Of a stretch of 64,000 bases of DNA, positions 11,543 through 18,448 are shown piece by piece. The position numbers and the translations under genes were made by a program. Every line of letters begins with the position of its first letter. Position 1 is the stretch's first letter. Source of the stretch: a virus; the IMG/VR virus record IMGVR_UViG_3300005289_000003, positions 22,445 to 86,444 of that record; one strand, written 5' to 3'. The notes below the pieces were generated by a model. The model made no database searches. It was not told the origin of the DNA and saw only the letters and a program-made list of their open reading frames with translations.

Positions 11543-13140
11543 TAGGTAAGCAAAGCGCAAAGCTTCAGGTGGAAAGTGCGAACAAGAAGGCTGGACTGAT
11601 TCGCACCAGCGGGGGAAAGACCACCACTCATGAAGGTGGAACCGGGCACCTACGCGATACCAAGTCGGAACTATTCCTTCTTGGTGTTACCAACATGGTG
11701 TCTGAGCAAACCTTCTATGAGCGCGGTTCGGATCGTGACAAGCGCTTTATGGGTCTGCTCATCACGGTGACCCATCAGGATGCCGATTGGGTATCTCGGT
11801 TCCTACCGTGGCTACGCGGACCAGGCAACATGAGAACCGCTTCTATCGTCGGTGCGGCTGTCTATGCCCGCACCGTCCTGTCCATGGCTCCTGAGGCACG
11901 TGAGGCTCTTTACAGGGCTTTCCCTGGGGCCACGGTCCGGAAGGTTGTGGCGTCCGTCCTACAGCGTCCCGACGAACCAGCAGAGTTCATCTCCTACTGG
12001 CTTCAGGGAAGTGACACCAAGACGCTTCCTGGTGGCGTGCAGCGTGGTCTAGCCGACGCGGTAAAGCGTCTGTACACGGAACGGAACTCCCTGAAGTACG
12101 ACGGACAGAACCAGCCATGGCGTATGTCTGACGTGATTCAGTTGGTTCACCCGGACCCTGATACTGAGGTTCAGTCTCTTCTTTTCGATTACCTTGCCAA
12201 GAAGCGCTTCAGCGGAAGCGAAGCGGTAATCCCAGACGAACTCTTGATGCTTCAGGCAAACAGGAAGCTCTACGAAATCCCTCAGGAGCTACGTCGGGAG
12301 CGTCTGGCAGCAGACCCGAAGTCAATGGCTACCATTCTCCGGAGTGGTGGCATGACCTGGGAATCACTAGCAACGTGGCTAGGTGGTCCTCTGGGTAAGG
12401 AAGGTTGGGAGGCAATTGCTCCTAGCCTGGGAATCTTCGCTCTGGTCCGGAACCTTCGGAACATCAGTGAAGCTGGAGTGAGCAACGAGGTTCAGGAAGC
12501 CCTAGCGGCAAAGATTTCTGACCCTCAGGTAATTGCCAACTCTCGTATGTTCCCTCTTCGCTTCTACACGGCGTATCGGGAAGCCACGAACGTCATATGG
12601 AGCTACCCCCTTGAGAAGGCCCTGATGGCTTCTCTGGGGAACATTCCGAAGTTGGACGGCCGAACGCTGGTACTGATCGACCAATCAGGTTCGATGAATT
12701 TTTCTATGTCGAACAAGTCCACCGTGCGACTCTCGGAACAGGCTGCCTTGTTCGGTATCGCTCTGGGCATGGCTGCCGACAATGCGGATGTCTACGTCTA
12801 CGGGAATTCTCACAAGGAAATCCCGCTACCCAAGGGTGGTTCAATCCTGCCGCTTGTCGCTAAGTACGGTCAGGCTGATATGGGTGGAACCCAGACATGG
12901 ACCACTGCCAGATCCCTTTACCGGGGTCATGACAGAATCGTTATCGTGACGGATGAGCAGAGCCACGATAGCGCGTACGGAATTCCGGATATCCCCATCG
13001 TGACCTTCAACGTTGAGGGCTACAAGGCTGCCCACACGGAATCCTCAAAGAAGAGAATCACCGTGGGTGGTCTGTCGGATGGTGGGTTCAGCCTGATTCA
13101 GGCCATGGACTCCGCCGGTAAGGGTGAGTGGCCTTTCTGA
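11533..13140 (+). CDS. rsr: Ro60/TROVE-domain RNA-binding protein
   Basis: A 535-aa protein with an N-terminal TROVE HEAT-repeat ring (about residues 45-370, with LVRNLRNISEAGVS typical of Ro proteins) and a C-terminal von Willebrand A domain with an intact MIDAS motif DQSGS near residue 383. Ro60 proteins form a doughnut that binds misfolded non-coding RNA in its pore and Y RNA on its outer face; bacterial versions cooperate with nucleases or RNA-repair enzymes. Six Y RNA-like units lie directly upstream, as rsr and Y RNA genes are often adjacent in bacteria. AAGGAG precedes the ATG. Its likely role is handling phage or host non-coding RNAs, but this is not shown by the sequence. Confidence 0.92.
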   Translation: MGKLGKQSAKLQVESANKKAGLIRTSGGKTTTHEGGTGHLRDTKSELFLLGVTNMVSEQTFYERGSDRDKRFMGLLITVTHQDADWVSRFLPWLRGPGNMRTASIVGAAVYARTVLSMAPEAREALYRAFPGATVRKVVASVLQRPDEPAEFISYWLQGSDTKTLPGGVQRGLADAVKRLYTERNSLKYDGQNQPWRMSDVIQLVHPDPDTEVQSLLFDYLAKKRFSGSEAVIPDELLMLQANRKLYEIPQELRRERLAADPKSMATILRSGGMTWESLATWLGGPLGKEGWEAIAPSLGIFALVRNLRNISEAGVSNEVQEALAAKISDPQVIANSRMFPLRFYTAYREATNVIWSYPLEKALMASLGNIPKLDGRTLVLIDQSGSMNFSMSNKSTVRLSEQAALFGIALGMAADNADVYVYGNSHKEIPLPKGGSILPLVAKYGQADMGGTQTWTTARSLYRGHDRIVIVTDEQSHDSAYGIPDIPIVTFNVEGYKAAHTESSKKRITVGGLSDGGFSLIQAMDSAGKGEWPF

Positions 13141-13343
13141 TGAAAGTAACCATTGGGGAACTAATGGATACCATCAACAAGGTTCTAAATGACCCTGACA
13201 ACCCATTCGACATGGGGCCTGATACGGAAGTGGTGGTGAGTCGCGGTATCTTTCATCCGGACTCACCAGAAGGGAAATTCCAGGTACTAATGGTTGCCCC
13301 TTATCAGGGTAAACTTCATCTGGTAGTTTCCAAGCTTCACTGA
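13140..13343 (+). CDS. Hypothetical protein, 67 aa
   Basis: ATG in a TGATG overlap with ro60, so probably translationally coupled. N-terminal helix (TIGELMDTINKVLND) and a beta-rich remainder with two short strands at the C-terminus. Its constant linkage to ro60 in this locus makes it a candidate accessory protein; no family recognised. Confidence 0.7.
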   Translation: MKVTIGELMDTINKVLNDPDNPFDMGPDTEVVVSRGIFHPDSPEGKFQVLMVAPYQGKLHLVVSKLH

Positions 13344-13432
13344 ATGATGTGGTCTAGCACCTAGGTAAGACTCTGTACTAAGGCGCCTTAGGTGTTTGCG
13401 TCGATAGATCGGGTAGTGCAGAGCACCACTAT

Positions 13433-13506
13433 GGATCGCTAGCTCAATTGGTCAGAGCAATGCGCTCTTAACGCATAGGTTCAGGGTTCGAGTCCCTGGC
13501 GATCCA
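13433..13506 (+). tRNA. tRNA-Lys(CTT)
   Basis: Acceptor GGATCGC/GCGATCC, D-arm GCTC/GAGC, anticodon stem ATGCG/CGCAT, loop CTCTTAA (anticodon CTT), T-arm CAGGG/CCCTG. Confidence 0.94.
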
Positions 13507-13534
13507 CTTAATAGTCCTGTGGTAGAGTGCAGTT

Positions 13535-13957
13535 ATGCCTATTTGCCATGTCTGCTCAAAAGAAGTCGATAGATACGCCAACAACAAGCGTTGCCGAGAA
13601 TGCTATAACGAATATATGCGCGAATATATGAAAAAGCGCTTTCACCAAAAGCGTGCAGAAATGATAGCCATTCTTGGTGGCGTTTGTGTTCATTGTGGAA
13701 CTACAGAAAAGCTGGAATTCGACCACATATTTGAGAATACCAAATCATGGGATATAGGTAAGATTTGGGGACACCGTAAAGTAATAGCTGAATTGAAGAA
13801 GATTCAGTTGCTATGCAATAGCTGCCACAAAAAGAAGTCAGCTAGATATATGAGTGTTGACCATGGTGGCGGTCTATCTGGTAAAGATGGTTGCAAATGT
13901 ACAAAGTGCAAAGCACGCAAAGCAGAATATATGAAGAAATACAATAAGCCCCGTTAG
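13535..13957 (+). CDS. HNH endonuclease, 140 aa
   Basis: Zinc-binding CHVC and CREC pairs near the N-terminus, then the HNH core: CVHCG, LEFDH (His general base), and LLCNSCHKKK. C-terminal CKCTKCKARK adds another zinc knuckle. Most likely a free-standing homing endonuclease. It lies between the two lysine tRNAs, and its stop codon falls inside the first ten bases of tRNA-Lys(TTT). More A/T-rich codons than its neighbours suggest recent acquisition. Confidence 0.88.
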   Translation: MPICHVCSKEVDRYANNKRCRECYNEYMREYMKKRFHQKRAEMIAILGGVCVHCGTTEKLEFDHIFENTKSWDIGKIWGHRKVIAELKKIQLLCNSCHKKKSARYMSVDHGGGLSGKDGCKCTKCKARKAEYMKKYNKPR

Positions 13958-14021
13958 CCCAACCTGGTAGGGCAATCGGCTTTTAACCGATAGATTGTAG
14001 GTTCAAATCCTACACGGGGCA
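13948..14021 (+). tRNA. tRNA-Lys(TTT)
   Basis: Acceptor GCCCCGT/ACGGGGC, D-stem GCCC/GGGC, anticodon stem ATCGG/CCGAT, loop CTTTTAA (anticodon TTT), T-arm GTAGG/CCTAC. Overlaps the 3' end of the HNH gene; the next gene starts one base after the discriminator. Confidence 0.94.
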
Positions 14022-14022
14022 C

Positions 14023-14256
14023 ATGGACATTTACGACGTATTCAGGTCAGTAGCGGATGCCATTCCCAATGGAGGTAATTCACGAAAGAGAATGAGGAGA
14101 CGTGTCAAGGCTTACCGTATGGCTGACAGCATCATGGACCCGAAGTCATTCCTTCGTTCTCAGACCTACTGTCGGATGGGTAAGCACCAGCCTGTAGGCA
14201 AAATGTATTGCATCATCTGCGAGCATTGCCGCAAAGTCCTAGGAAACAACTATTAG
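14023..14256 (+). CDS. Small zinc-finger-like protein, 77 aa
   Basis: The ATG lies one base after the tRNA-Lys discriminator with no ribosome site, so a processed transcript would be nearly leaderless. Basic helix (SRKRMRRRVKAYRMADSIM) and a C-terminal Cys/His cluster (CRMGKHQPVGKMYCIICEHC). Its stop overlaps the first base of tRNA-Ala. Confidence 0.7.
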   Translation: MDIYDVFRSVADAIPNGGNSRKRMRRRVKAYRMADSIMDPKSFLRSQTYCRMGKHQPVGKMYCIICEHCRKVLGNNY

Positions 14257-14328
14257 GGGCCTTAGCTCAGTTGGTAGAGCACTTGCCTTGCAAGCAAGGG
14301 GTGGGGGGTTCGATTCCCCTAGGCTCCA
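14256..14328 (+). tRNA. tRNA-Ala(TGC)
   Basis: Acceptor GGGGCCT/AGGCTCC, D-arm GCTC/GAGC, anticodon stem CTTGC/GCAAG, loop CTTGCAA (anticodon TGC), T-loop TTCGATT. Confidence 0.94.
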
Positions 14329-14329
14329 C

Positions 14330-14533
14330 ATGAACAATCAAAAGTTGGTAGTAGGTTTCTGTGATGGCAGCATGGAAATCCACGATTGGCAGCGTGGTTA
14401 TAGCTTGACCACGGATGTCGGTACTGGAGAGATGCTTTGGATCTATAAGAAAGAAGGTGCCAAATATGTAAAGATTGGTAGCCTGGAAGATATCGACTGG
14501 TTTACCATCAGTGGCAAGATAACAATCAAGTAA
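14330..14533 (+). CDS. Hypothetical protein, 67 aa
   Basis: ATG one base after the tRNA-Ala discriminator; again no ribosome site and a likely leaderless mRNA after tRNA release. Beta-rich small protein (KLVVGFCDGSMEIHDW). The frame extends into the tRNA but that part is not coding. No family recognised. Confidence 0.7.
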   Translation: MNNQKLVVGFCDGSMEIHDWQRGYSLTTDVGTGEMLWIYKKEGAKYVKIGSLEDIDWFTISGKITIK

Positions 14534-14541
14534 TGGTTTAA

Positions 14542-14615
14542 GGGTGTGTAGCTCAGTTGGTTAGAGCATTCGGCCGATAACCGAAAGGTCGGGGGTTCAA
14601 TTCCTCCCACACCTA
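14542..14615 (+). tRNA. tRNA-Ile(GAT), C33 variant
   Basis: Acceptor GGGTGTG/CACACCT, D-arm GCTC/GAGC, anticodon stem TTCGG/CCGAA, loop CCGATAA (anticodon GAT). Position 33, almost universally U, is C here. T-arm GGGGG/CCTCC. Confidence 0.88.
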
Positions 14616-14617
14616 CG

Positions 14618-14760
14618 CTGTCATTCCGGGGTTTCCTCAGCCGGAATATTAAGTCACATGTACTCTTCCGGAAATGGTTTTGGCTTAGCACCATACTAGA
14701 CCGGAACGGTTGGGCAAAGGCAGAGAGCTAAGCCGATCGCCTTTCAAGCATGTGAGACAG
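14618..14760 (+). ncRNA. Multi-pseudoknot RNA
   Basis: CTGTC (14618-14622)/GACAG (14756-14760) closes a hairpin ATTCCGG (14623-14629)/CCGGAAT (14641-14647) and a helix TCACATG (14654-14660)/CATGTGA (14749-14755). Within it TTCCGG (14666-14671)/CCGGAA (14701-14706) crosses GGCTTAGC (14682-14689)/GCTAAGCC (14727-14734), which in turn crosses AAAGGC (14716-14721)/GCCTTT (14739-14744). This is a chain of two crossing interactions in a compact 143-nt RNA, filling the tRNA-Ile to tRNA-Glu gap. Confidence 0.6.
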
Positions 14761-14764
14761 TTAA

Positions 14765-14836
14765 GGCCCTATCTTCCAGCGGTTAGGAAGCGAGGTTTTC
14801 ACCCTCGTAACCGGGGTTCGACTCCCCGTAGGGTCA
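14765..14836 (+). tRNA. tRNA-Glu(TTC)
   Basis: Acceptor GGCCCTA/TAGGGTC, D-arm TTCC/GGAA, anticodon stem CGAGG/CCTCG, loop TTTTCAC (anticodon TTC), T-loop TTCGACT. Confidence 0.94.
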
Positions 14837-14838
14837 CG

Positions 14839-15005
14839 AGTCGCAAAGAGGCATGATGCCTAGAGAGATTCTAGGATGGGTTCGATGGTGTCTTACCTTG
14901 TGAAACAAACTCTTTGTGGCTCTCTTCTAGATGGTGACTAGAAGAAGCGGCACCTTCGGGTCTGGCTAGGGGTGCAAGAAGCCCCAGGGGTTGCCGCCCC
15001 TGGGG
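14839..15005 (+). ncRNA. Long-stem RNA and terminator-like hairpin
   Basis: AGTCGCAAAGAG (14839-14850)/CTCTTTGTGGCT (14910-14921) form a 12-bp helix with G-U pairs enclosing GGCA/TGCC and CTAG hairpins. It is followed by CTTCTAG/CTAGAAG, GCACC/GGTGC and a 9-bp hairpin CCCCAGGGG/CCCCTGGGG ending near 15005, which lacks a U-tract. No gene. Confidence 0.5.
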
Positions 15006-15008
15006 TGA

Positions 15009-15082
15009 GCCCACATATCCCAATTGGTAGAGGAGACGGATTCAAACTCCGTATGTTGTCAGTTCAAATCTGACTGTGGGTA
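15009..15082 (+). tRNA. tRNA-Leu(CAA), short variable loop
   Basis: Acceptor GCCCACA/TGTGGGT, anticodon stem ACGGA/TCCGT, loop TTCAAAC (anticodon CAA, codon UUG), variable loop only ATGTT, T-arm GTCAG/CTGAC. Bacterial tRNA-Leu normally has a long variable arm, so its charging identity is uncertain. Confidence 0.85.
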
Positions 15083-15110
15083 CGTCGTCTCTGACTGTGG
15101 GTACGTCGTC
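15069..15110 (+). repeat. 21-bp direct tandem repeat
   Basis: Two exact adjacent copies (15069-15089 and 15090-15110) of a 21-base unit covering the 3' strand of the tRNA-Leu T-stem, acceptor and downstream bases. It looks like a local tandem duplication of the tRNA 3' end, perhaps a slippage scar or a decoy of an integration site. Confidence 0.9.
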
Positions 15111-15226
15111 ATGGTGGCCATACTGCTTCACCCGAATAACCAGCGCTGGTGTCGCTTGTCGGTACCGGCTGGACTTGTCCAGTTCACAAGCGGCAGGGTG
15201 TGTAAGGCGGAGCAACCACCATGACG
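15107..15226 (+). ncRNA. RNA domain closed by an 11-bp stem
   Basis: CGTCATGGTGG (15107-15117)/CCACCATGACG (15216-15226) encloses CGCTTGT/ACAAGCG with an inner CTGGAC-TT-GTCCAG hairpin, and the palindrome ACCAGCGCTGGT. It begins in the second copy of the 21-bp repeat and ends before tRNA-Cys. Confidence 0.5.
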
Positions 15227-15232
15227 TCTTAT

Positions 15233-15303
15233 GGCTACGTACGCAATTGGTTAGCGAGACGTCTGCAAAACGTCGTAAGCCGGTTCGATTCCGGCCGTAG
15301 CTT
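15233..15303 (+). tRNA. tRNA-Cys(GCA)
   Basis: Acceptor GGCTACG/CGTAGCT, anticodon stem GACGT/ACGTC, loop CTGCAAA (anticodon GCA), T-arm GCCGG/CCGGC, discriminator T. Confidence 0.9.
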
Positions 15304-15306
15304 CGT

Positions 15307-15404
15307 GGGGTATAGCTTAAGTAATTGACATTGCCTGCCAGCAATCGAGATGAAATGGCTAGACGTTGGCAGACGTTCCGATGCCTCAGAAACATCGGTG
15401 CCCC
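15307..15404 (+). ncRNA. tRNA-like RNA C (Gly GCC-like?)
   Basis: Acceptor-like GGGGTA (15307-15312)/TGCCCC (15399-15404). An ATTGC/GCAAT stem carries a six-base loop CTGCCA that resembles a glycine GCC anticodon, and CCGATG (15378-15383)/CATCGG (15393-15398) occupies the T-arm place without a T-loop consensus. Either a decayed tRNA-Gly with an insertion or another tRNA mimic. Confidence 0.4.
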
Positions 15405-15438
15405 GTTAAACTCCTGTTGGACCCAGGAGAGCAAGAAG

Positions 15439-15466
15439 CCCCATAGGAGTTCCAGCCCCTATGGGG
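15439..15466 (+). terminator. Hairpin, possible terminator
   Basis: CCCCATAGG (15439-15447)/CCTATGGGG (15458-15466), 9-bp perfect stem with a ten-base loop, preceded by a CTCCTG/CAGGAG hairpin. No U-tract follows, so it may be a processing hairpin ahead of tRNA-Leu(TAG). Confidence 0.35.
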
Positions 15467-15470
15467 TCAC

Positions 15471-15553
15471 GCCCGTGTGGTGGAATTTGGTATACACGCT
15501 AGCCTTAGGAGCTAGTGCCGAAAGGTTTGCAGGTTCGAATCCTGTCACGGGTA
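15471..15553 (+). tRNA. tRNA-Leu(TAG)
   Basis: Acceptor GCCCGTG/CACGGGT, anticodon stem CTAGC/GCTAG, loop CTTAGGA (anticodon TAG), long variable arm as expected for leucine, T-arm GCAGG/CCTGT. Confidence 0.93.
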
Positions 15554-15604
15554 CTTCCGCCAGAGTGCGGATATAGGGAACTAGATAAGAAAGGAGGAAA
15601 AAAT

Positions 15605-15874
15605 ATGGGTGCCAAGAAGCGCATCAACAAGTCACACCCTTCGCATGATCGCAGGTCCCGAAGCATCGCCCGTGGGCTGGTTCGGAAGAAGGCCCGTAGT
15701 GAGGCTCAGAAGGCCGCAGAGCGACGCAACAGGGCACGTGGCTACTCGGCATGGGATGTGGCCAAGGCACGGCGTACGGCCCGTCTAGGGCGCATCCTGA
15801 CACCAGAGCAACGGAAGATGCTCACAGACCAGGGTTACAGCGCAGAGACAGGCAAGAAGACAACTTCAAAGTAA
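15605..15874 (+). CDS. Very basic protein, 89 aa
   Basis: AAAGGAGG eight or more bases before the ATG. About one third Arg/Lys, predicted helical throughout (EAQKAAERRNRARGY), so nucleic-acid binding is likely. The upstream open frame lies in tRNA-Leu. A strong terminator follows, closing the RNA-rich region. Confidence 0.8.
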   Translation: MGAKKRINKSHPSHDRRSRSIARGLVRKKARSEAQKAAERRNRARGYSAWDVAKARRTARLGRILTPEQRKMLTDQGYSAETGKKTTSK

Positions 15875-15887
15875 GGACCACACGAAG

Positions 15888-15925
15888 AAGCCGGTAGCCC
15901 ATGGGGAGCTACCGGCTTTCTTTGT
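15888..15925 (+). terminator. Rho-independent terminator
   Basis: 11-bp stem AAGCCGGTAGC (15888-15898)/GCTACCGGCTT (15908-15918) followed by TTCTTTGTTC. Separates the tRNA region from the replication genes. Confidence 0.85.
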
Positions 15926-15953
15926 TCTTTGAGAATTGAGGAATTGAAAAAGA

Positions 15954-16958
15954 ATGATTAGCAAGGTTGAGTTCAAGACAGGGGATATGGGCCGCCCGGT
16001 GTTCCCCGTACCCATCTTCGGAGAGTACGACGAAGACAACGTGCGGACCATCAAGATGGAGATCACACCTTCCATCGCTCGTATCCTGCTGACAAAGAAC
16101 ATCGGCAACAGGAACGTTTCGGAAGACTACATCAACGAGTACGCCGGACGTATCTCGCGTGGTGAGTGGTGGTTGAACGGTGCAGCCATCAAGATTGCTT
16201 GGAATGGCAGATTGTTGGACGGGCAGACCCGTCTAGAGGCTGTCATCAAGGCTGGTCTTCCCATCACCACCATGGTTACCTACGGACTCCACCCGGAATC
16301 CCAGATGACCATGGACATGGGCAAGAAGCGTTCTCAGGCAGACGTCCTGAGGATGCACGGTTTCACGGACACCATTCGGTTGGCCGCTCTCATCAACATT
16401 GTCATGCGGTACAAGGATGGCAAGTTGATTCCGGGGCACCGTGCCGCGCGGTACTCGGAAGGTCAGATCCTGGACTTTGCCAACCAGAACAAGACCCTTC
16501 TGTACAACGCGCTTTCCCACTCATGGACCTTCAACAGTAAGGTTCCCATGGCCATCGTTTCCGCTGCTGCTGCGGCGTGGTACATCATGGCCGAGAAGAA
16601 CATGCAAGACCTGGATTCCTTCTGGACCAGACTCATCACAGGTGAACACCAGATTGACCGTGATCCGGTTTGGGTCCTACGGGAGCGGATTGCCAAGGGT
16701 GCCAAGCTTGCGGGTGGAGGCAAGGGAAAGCTCCCCTCCTACCTTCAGGTGGCGCTCACCCTCAAGGCTTTCAGGTATCACATCATCGGCCGTCCGATTT
16801 CCTACCTCAGGTGGGATCCGGAAACGGAACCCTTCCCCGAAGTCACCGTGTCCGTGGGAGATGACGACGGTTTCGACAGTGCGGAAGACCAGACGAACGC
16901 GGTCATTCTGAACGAGACTGACGAATTCGACATTCCCGACGACACACCTAGGGACTAA
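15954..16958 (+). CDS. ParB-like domain protein, 334 aa
   Basis: Contains NGRLLDGQTRLEAV (about residues 84-97), the DGQ/HRL-type signature of ParB/Srx-fold nuclease-like domains, preceded by TPSIARILLTKN and a conserved glycine-rich context. C-terminal part helical with an acidic end. In actinophages such proteins are usually annotated ParB-like nuclease or DNA-binding; actual activity is unknown. The start is the ATG at 15954, shortly after the terminator. Confidence 0.75.
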   Translation: MISKVEFKTGDMGRPVFPVPIFGEYDEDNVRTIKMEITPSIARILLTKNIGNRNVSEDYINEYAGRISRGEWWLNGAAIKIAWNGRLLDGQTRLEAVIKAGLPITTMVTYGLHPESQMTMDMGKKRSQADVLRMHGFTDTIRLAALINIVMRYKDGKLIPGHRAARYSEGQILDFANQNKTLLYNALSHSWTFNSKVPMAIVSAAAAAWYIMAEKNMQDLDSFWTRLITGEHQIDRDPVWVLRERIAKGAKLAGGGKGKLPSYLQVALTLKAFRYHIIGRPISYLRWDPETEPFPEVTVSVGDDDGFDSAEDQTNAVILNETDEFDIPDDTPRD

Positions 16959-16961
16959 TAC

Positions 16962-17318
16962 ATGCCACAACACCAATACGTTATTGACCCACGTACCGGT
17001 GAAGTGGACATGGCTGCATACGAAGCAGAAGGCCACAAAGGCTCACTCTGCTTCGTGTGTGGCGCCCACGTCTGTGCAGCCTCCTGCACGTCTCACAGAG
17101 GCAGGCTGATACCGCTAGACGTAGCCCAGTGTCGTGGGGCGGAAACTACCTTCTTTGTCGTCTACGAAGCTTCTACCTACACGTCTCTTTCTTTCCACCT
17201 TTCGAAGGTAGGGGCGCAGAGCTACGTTTCAAAGCGGCTAGAGAAGGATCGTTCTAGCGGTAAGGTTCACCAATACGTAGACCCCTACCCGATCGTAGAG
17301 GAGCCGCTATGTCTCTAG
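16962..17318 (+). CDS. Hypothetical protein, 118 aa
   Basis: ATG four bases after the previous stop. Cys-rich segment CFVCGAHVCAASCTSH (about residues 30-45) resembles a zinc knuckle, followed by a beta-rich region. Overlaps the next start by ten bases. Confidence 0.75.
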   Translation: MPQHQYVIDPRTGEVDMAAYEAEGHKGSLCFVCGAHVCAASCTSHRGRLIPLDVAQCRGAETTFFVVYEASTYTSLSFHLSKVGAQSYVSKRLEKDRSSGKVHQYVDPYPIVEEPLCL

Positions 17319-17506
17319 GTTCGACAGGGGTCGGTTATAAGATCCTGTTGTTTGTTGTCAGGGCTAACTTCCTGATGACTGATCTATATGACAACATTAT
17401 GCGTATCCTCTTCGGTACAGAAGCTTTTGATGACGCGCAAATGAGGGTTTACAATGAGCGCGTCAAGAGAGAGCAAGAGGAAGAAGGGGAGGATGCCACG
17501 GGGTAA
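17309..17506 (+). CDS. Hypothetical protein, 65 aa
   Basis: Start overlaps the preceding gene's end. A hydrophobic segment (YKILLFVVRANFLM) near the N-terminus and an acidic helical tail (VKREQEEEGED). No family recognised. Confidence 0.65.
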   Translation: MSLGSTGVGYKILLFVVRANFLMTDLYDNIMRILFGTEAFDDAQMRVYNERVKREQEEEGEDATG

Positions 17507-17738
17507 GGGCAAGCAGGGTCGGGAGGGCCGTAGGCTTAAAGCTGAGAGCCTGAGAGTCCTTAGGGAGTCCCGTAGCCTAGGTGAGCAACTGGATTTGCTA
17601 GACGCTCGCCTAGGGCCTAACAGAGGGGCATCACGGGAGCGCCAGCGTCTCCTATATGAGTCGGCAGCTAGGAACAATGACCGTGCTCAACAAGAGGCAA
17701 AGGACTTTTCGATGATTGGCCGGAAGAGACGAAAGTAG
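17493..17738 (+). CDS. Basic coiled-coil protein, 81 aa
   Basis: The ATG at 17493 behind AAGGGGAGG is preferred over an ATG 13 codons upstream, giving a 14-base overlap. Highly basic start (MPRGKGKQGREGRR), then a charged helix (LRESRSLGEQLDLLDARL). Likely nucleic-acid associated; no family recognised. Confidence 0.65.
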   Translation: MPRGKGKQGREGRRLKAESLRVLRESRSLGEQLDLLDARLGPNRGASRERQRLLYESAARNNDRAQQEAKDFSMIGRKRRK

Positions 17739-17745
17739 GTTCTCG

Positions 17746-18054
17746 ATGGATAGAGAGCAGGTTTCATTTTTTCTGGATTCGCAAGCATTGAGAAATTATG
17801 AACCGCTCTCTATCCAGAGAGTAGTAACTGATATTCTTTGTGGCGACTTTGACAATCAACTAGATCTAATAACGGCCACCATTGCGAGACGCAAACACAT
17901 TCTTTTGATTGCACCTAAAATGCGCCGTATCGTCCTACGGCGGGCAGTTGTACTGAAGAGAACCGGTAGGAAGGTTAACGGGGTTGAGGCTGGTAAGAAC
18001 CCAGAAGGCACAACAGCGGCAACAAATCGCACTAGAACTTTCACAAATACGTGA
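17746..18054 (+). CDS. Hypothetical protein, 102 aa
   Basis: ATG at 17746 chosen because an earlier TTG has no ribosome site. N-terminal helical part (SFFLDSQALRNYEP), a basic middle (KMRRIVLRRAVVLKRTG) and a Thr-rich tail. The next gene starts inside its 3' end in another frame. Confidence 0.65.
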   Translation: MDREQVSFFLDSQALRNYEPLSIQRVVTDILCGDFDNQLDLITATIARRKHILLIAPKMRRIVLRRAVVLKRTGRKVNGVEAGKNPEGTTAATNRTRTFTNT

Positions 18055-18448
18055 CCAAATTGCAGACCTGAAGAAGCAAGAAGCAGAGCTTCAAGCTTCA
18101 TTGTTGTCAATGACGGGGCCTGAGGAAGTCATTGCCCTAAGCCCTACCCGTTCTCTTCTTCGTGTGGATCCTGAAGCCAAAGACGAAATTGATGACTCAA
18201 CCCTTAAGCACTTGGTAGATGATAAGACTTGGGAAGCTATCACTATCAGGGTGCTTGACCACAAAGCGCTTTCCCTTGCAATCCGGACAGGGGTTGTACA
18301 ACCGGGTATAGTCGCGGAAGCCACGGTCAAAAAGGAACCGAAGGCTTCCCACTTCCGGGCGGTACGACATGATGAAACTAAGGATTCAGGGGAAGGTAAA
18401 GAGGGAAAGACAACACAGAGAAAAAGAACTAGAGCGCTATCTAATTGA
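17984..18448 (+). CDS. Coiled-coil protein, 154 aa
   Basis: TTG start at 17984, overlapping the upstream gene by 71 bases; retained because the heptad-rich helix (QQRQQIALELSQIRDQIADL) begins there and no later start keeps it. C-terminal half carries a small folded region then a Lys-rich tail. A shorter product from ATG 18110 is possible. Confidence 0.6.
   Translation: MRLVRTQKAQQRQQIALELSQIRDQIADLKKQEAELQASLLSMTGPEEVIALSPTRSLLRVDPEAKDEIDDSTLKHLVDDKTWEAITIRVLDHKALSLAIRTGVVQPGIVAEATVKKEPKASHFRAVRHDETKDSGEGKEGKTTQRKRTRALSN

Noticed and set aside
14288-14329. Coding extension of the 14330 gene
   Set aside because: It lies inside tRNA-Ala; the ATG after the discriminator is the sensible start.
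15954-16958. Chromosome-partition ParB or plasmid origin
   Set aside because: Only the DGQ-type catalytic-fold motif is present, with no ParA partner or parS-like repeats nearby, so a partition system is not supported.
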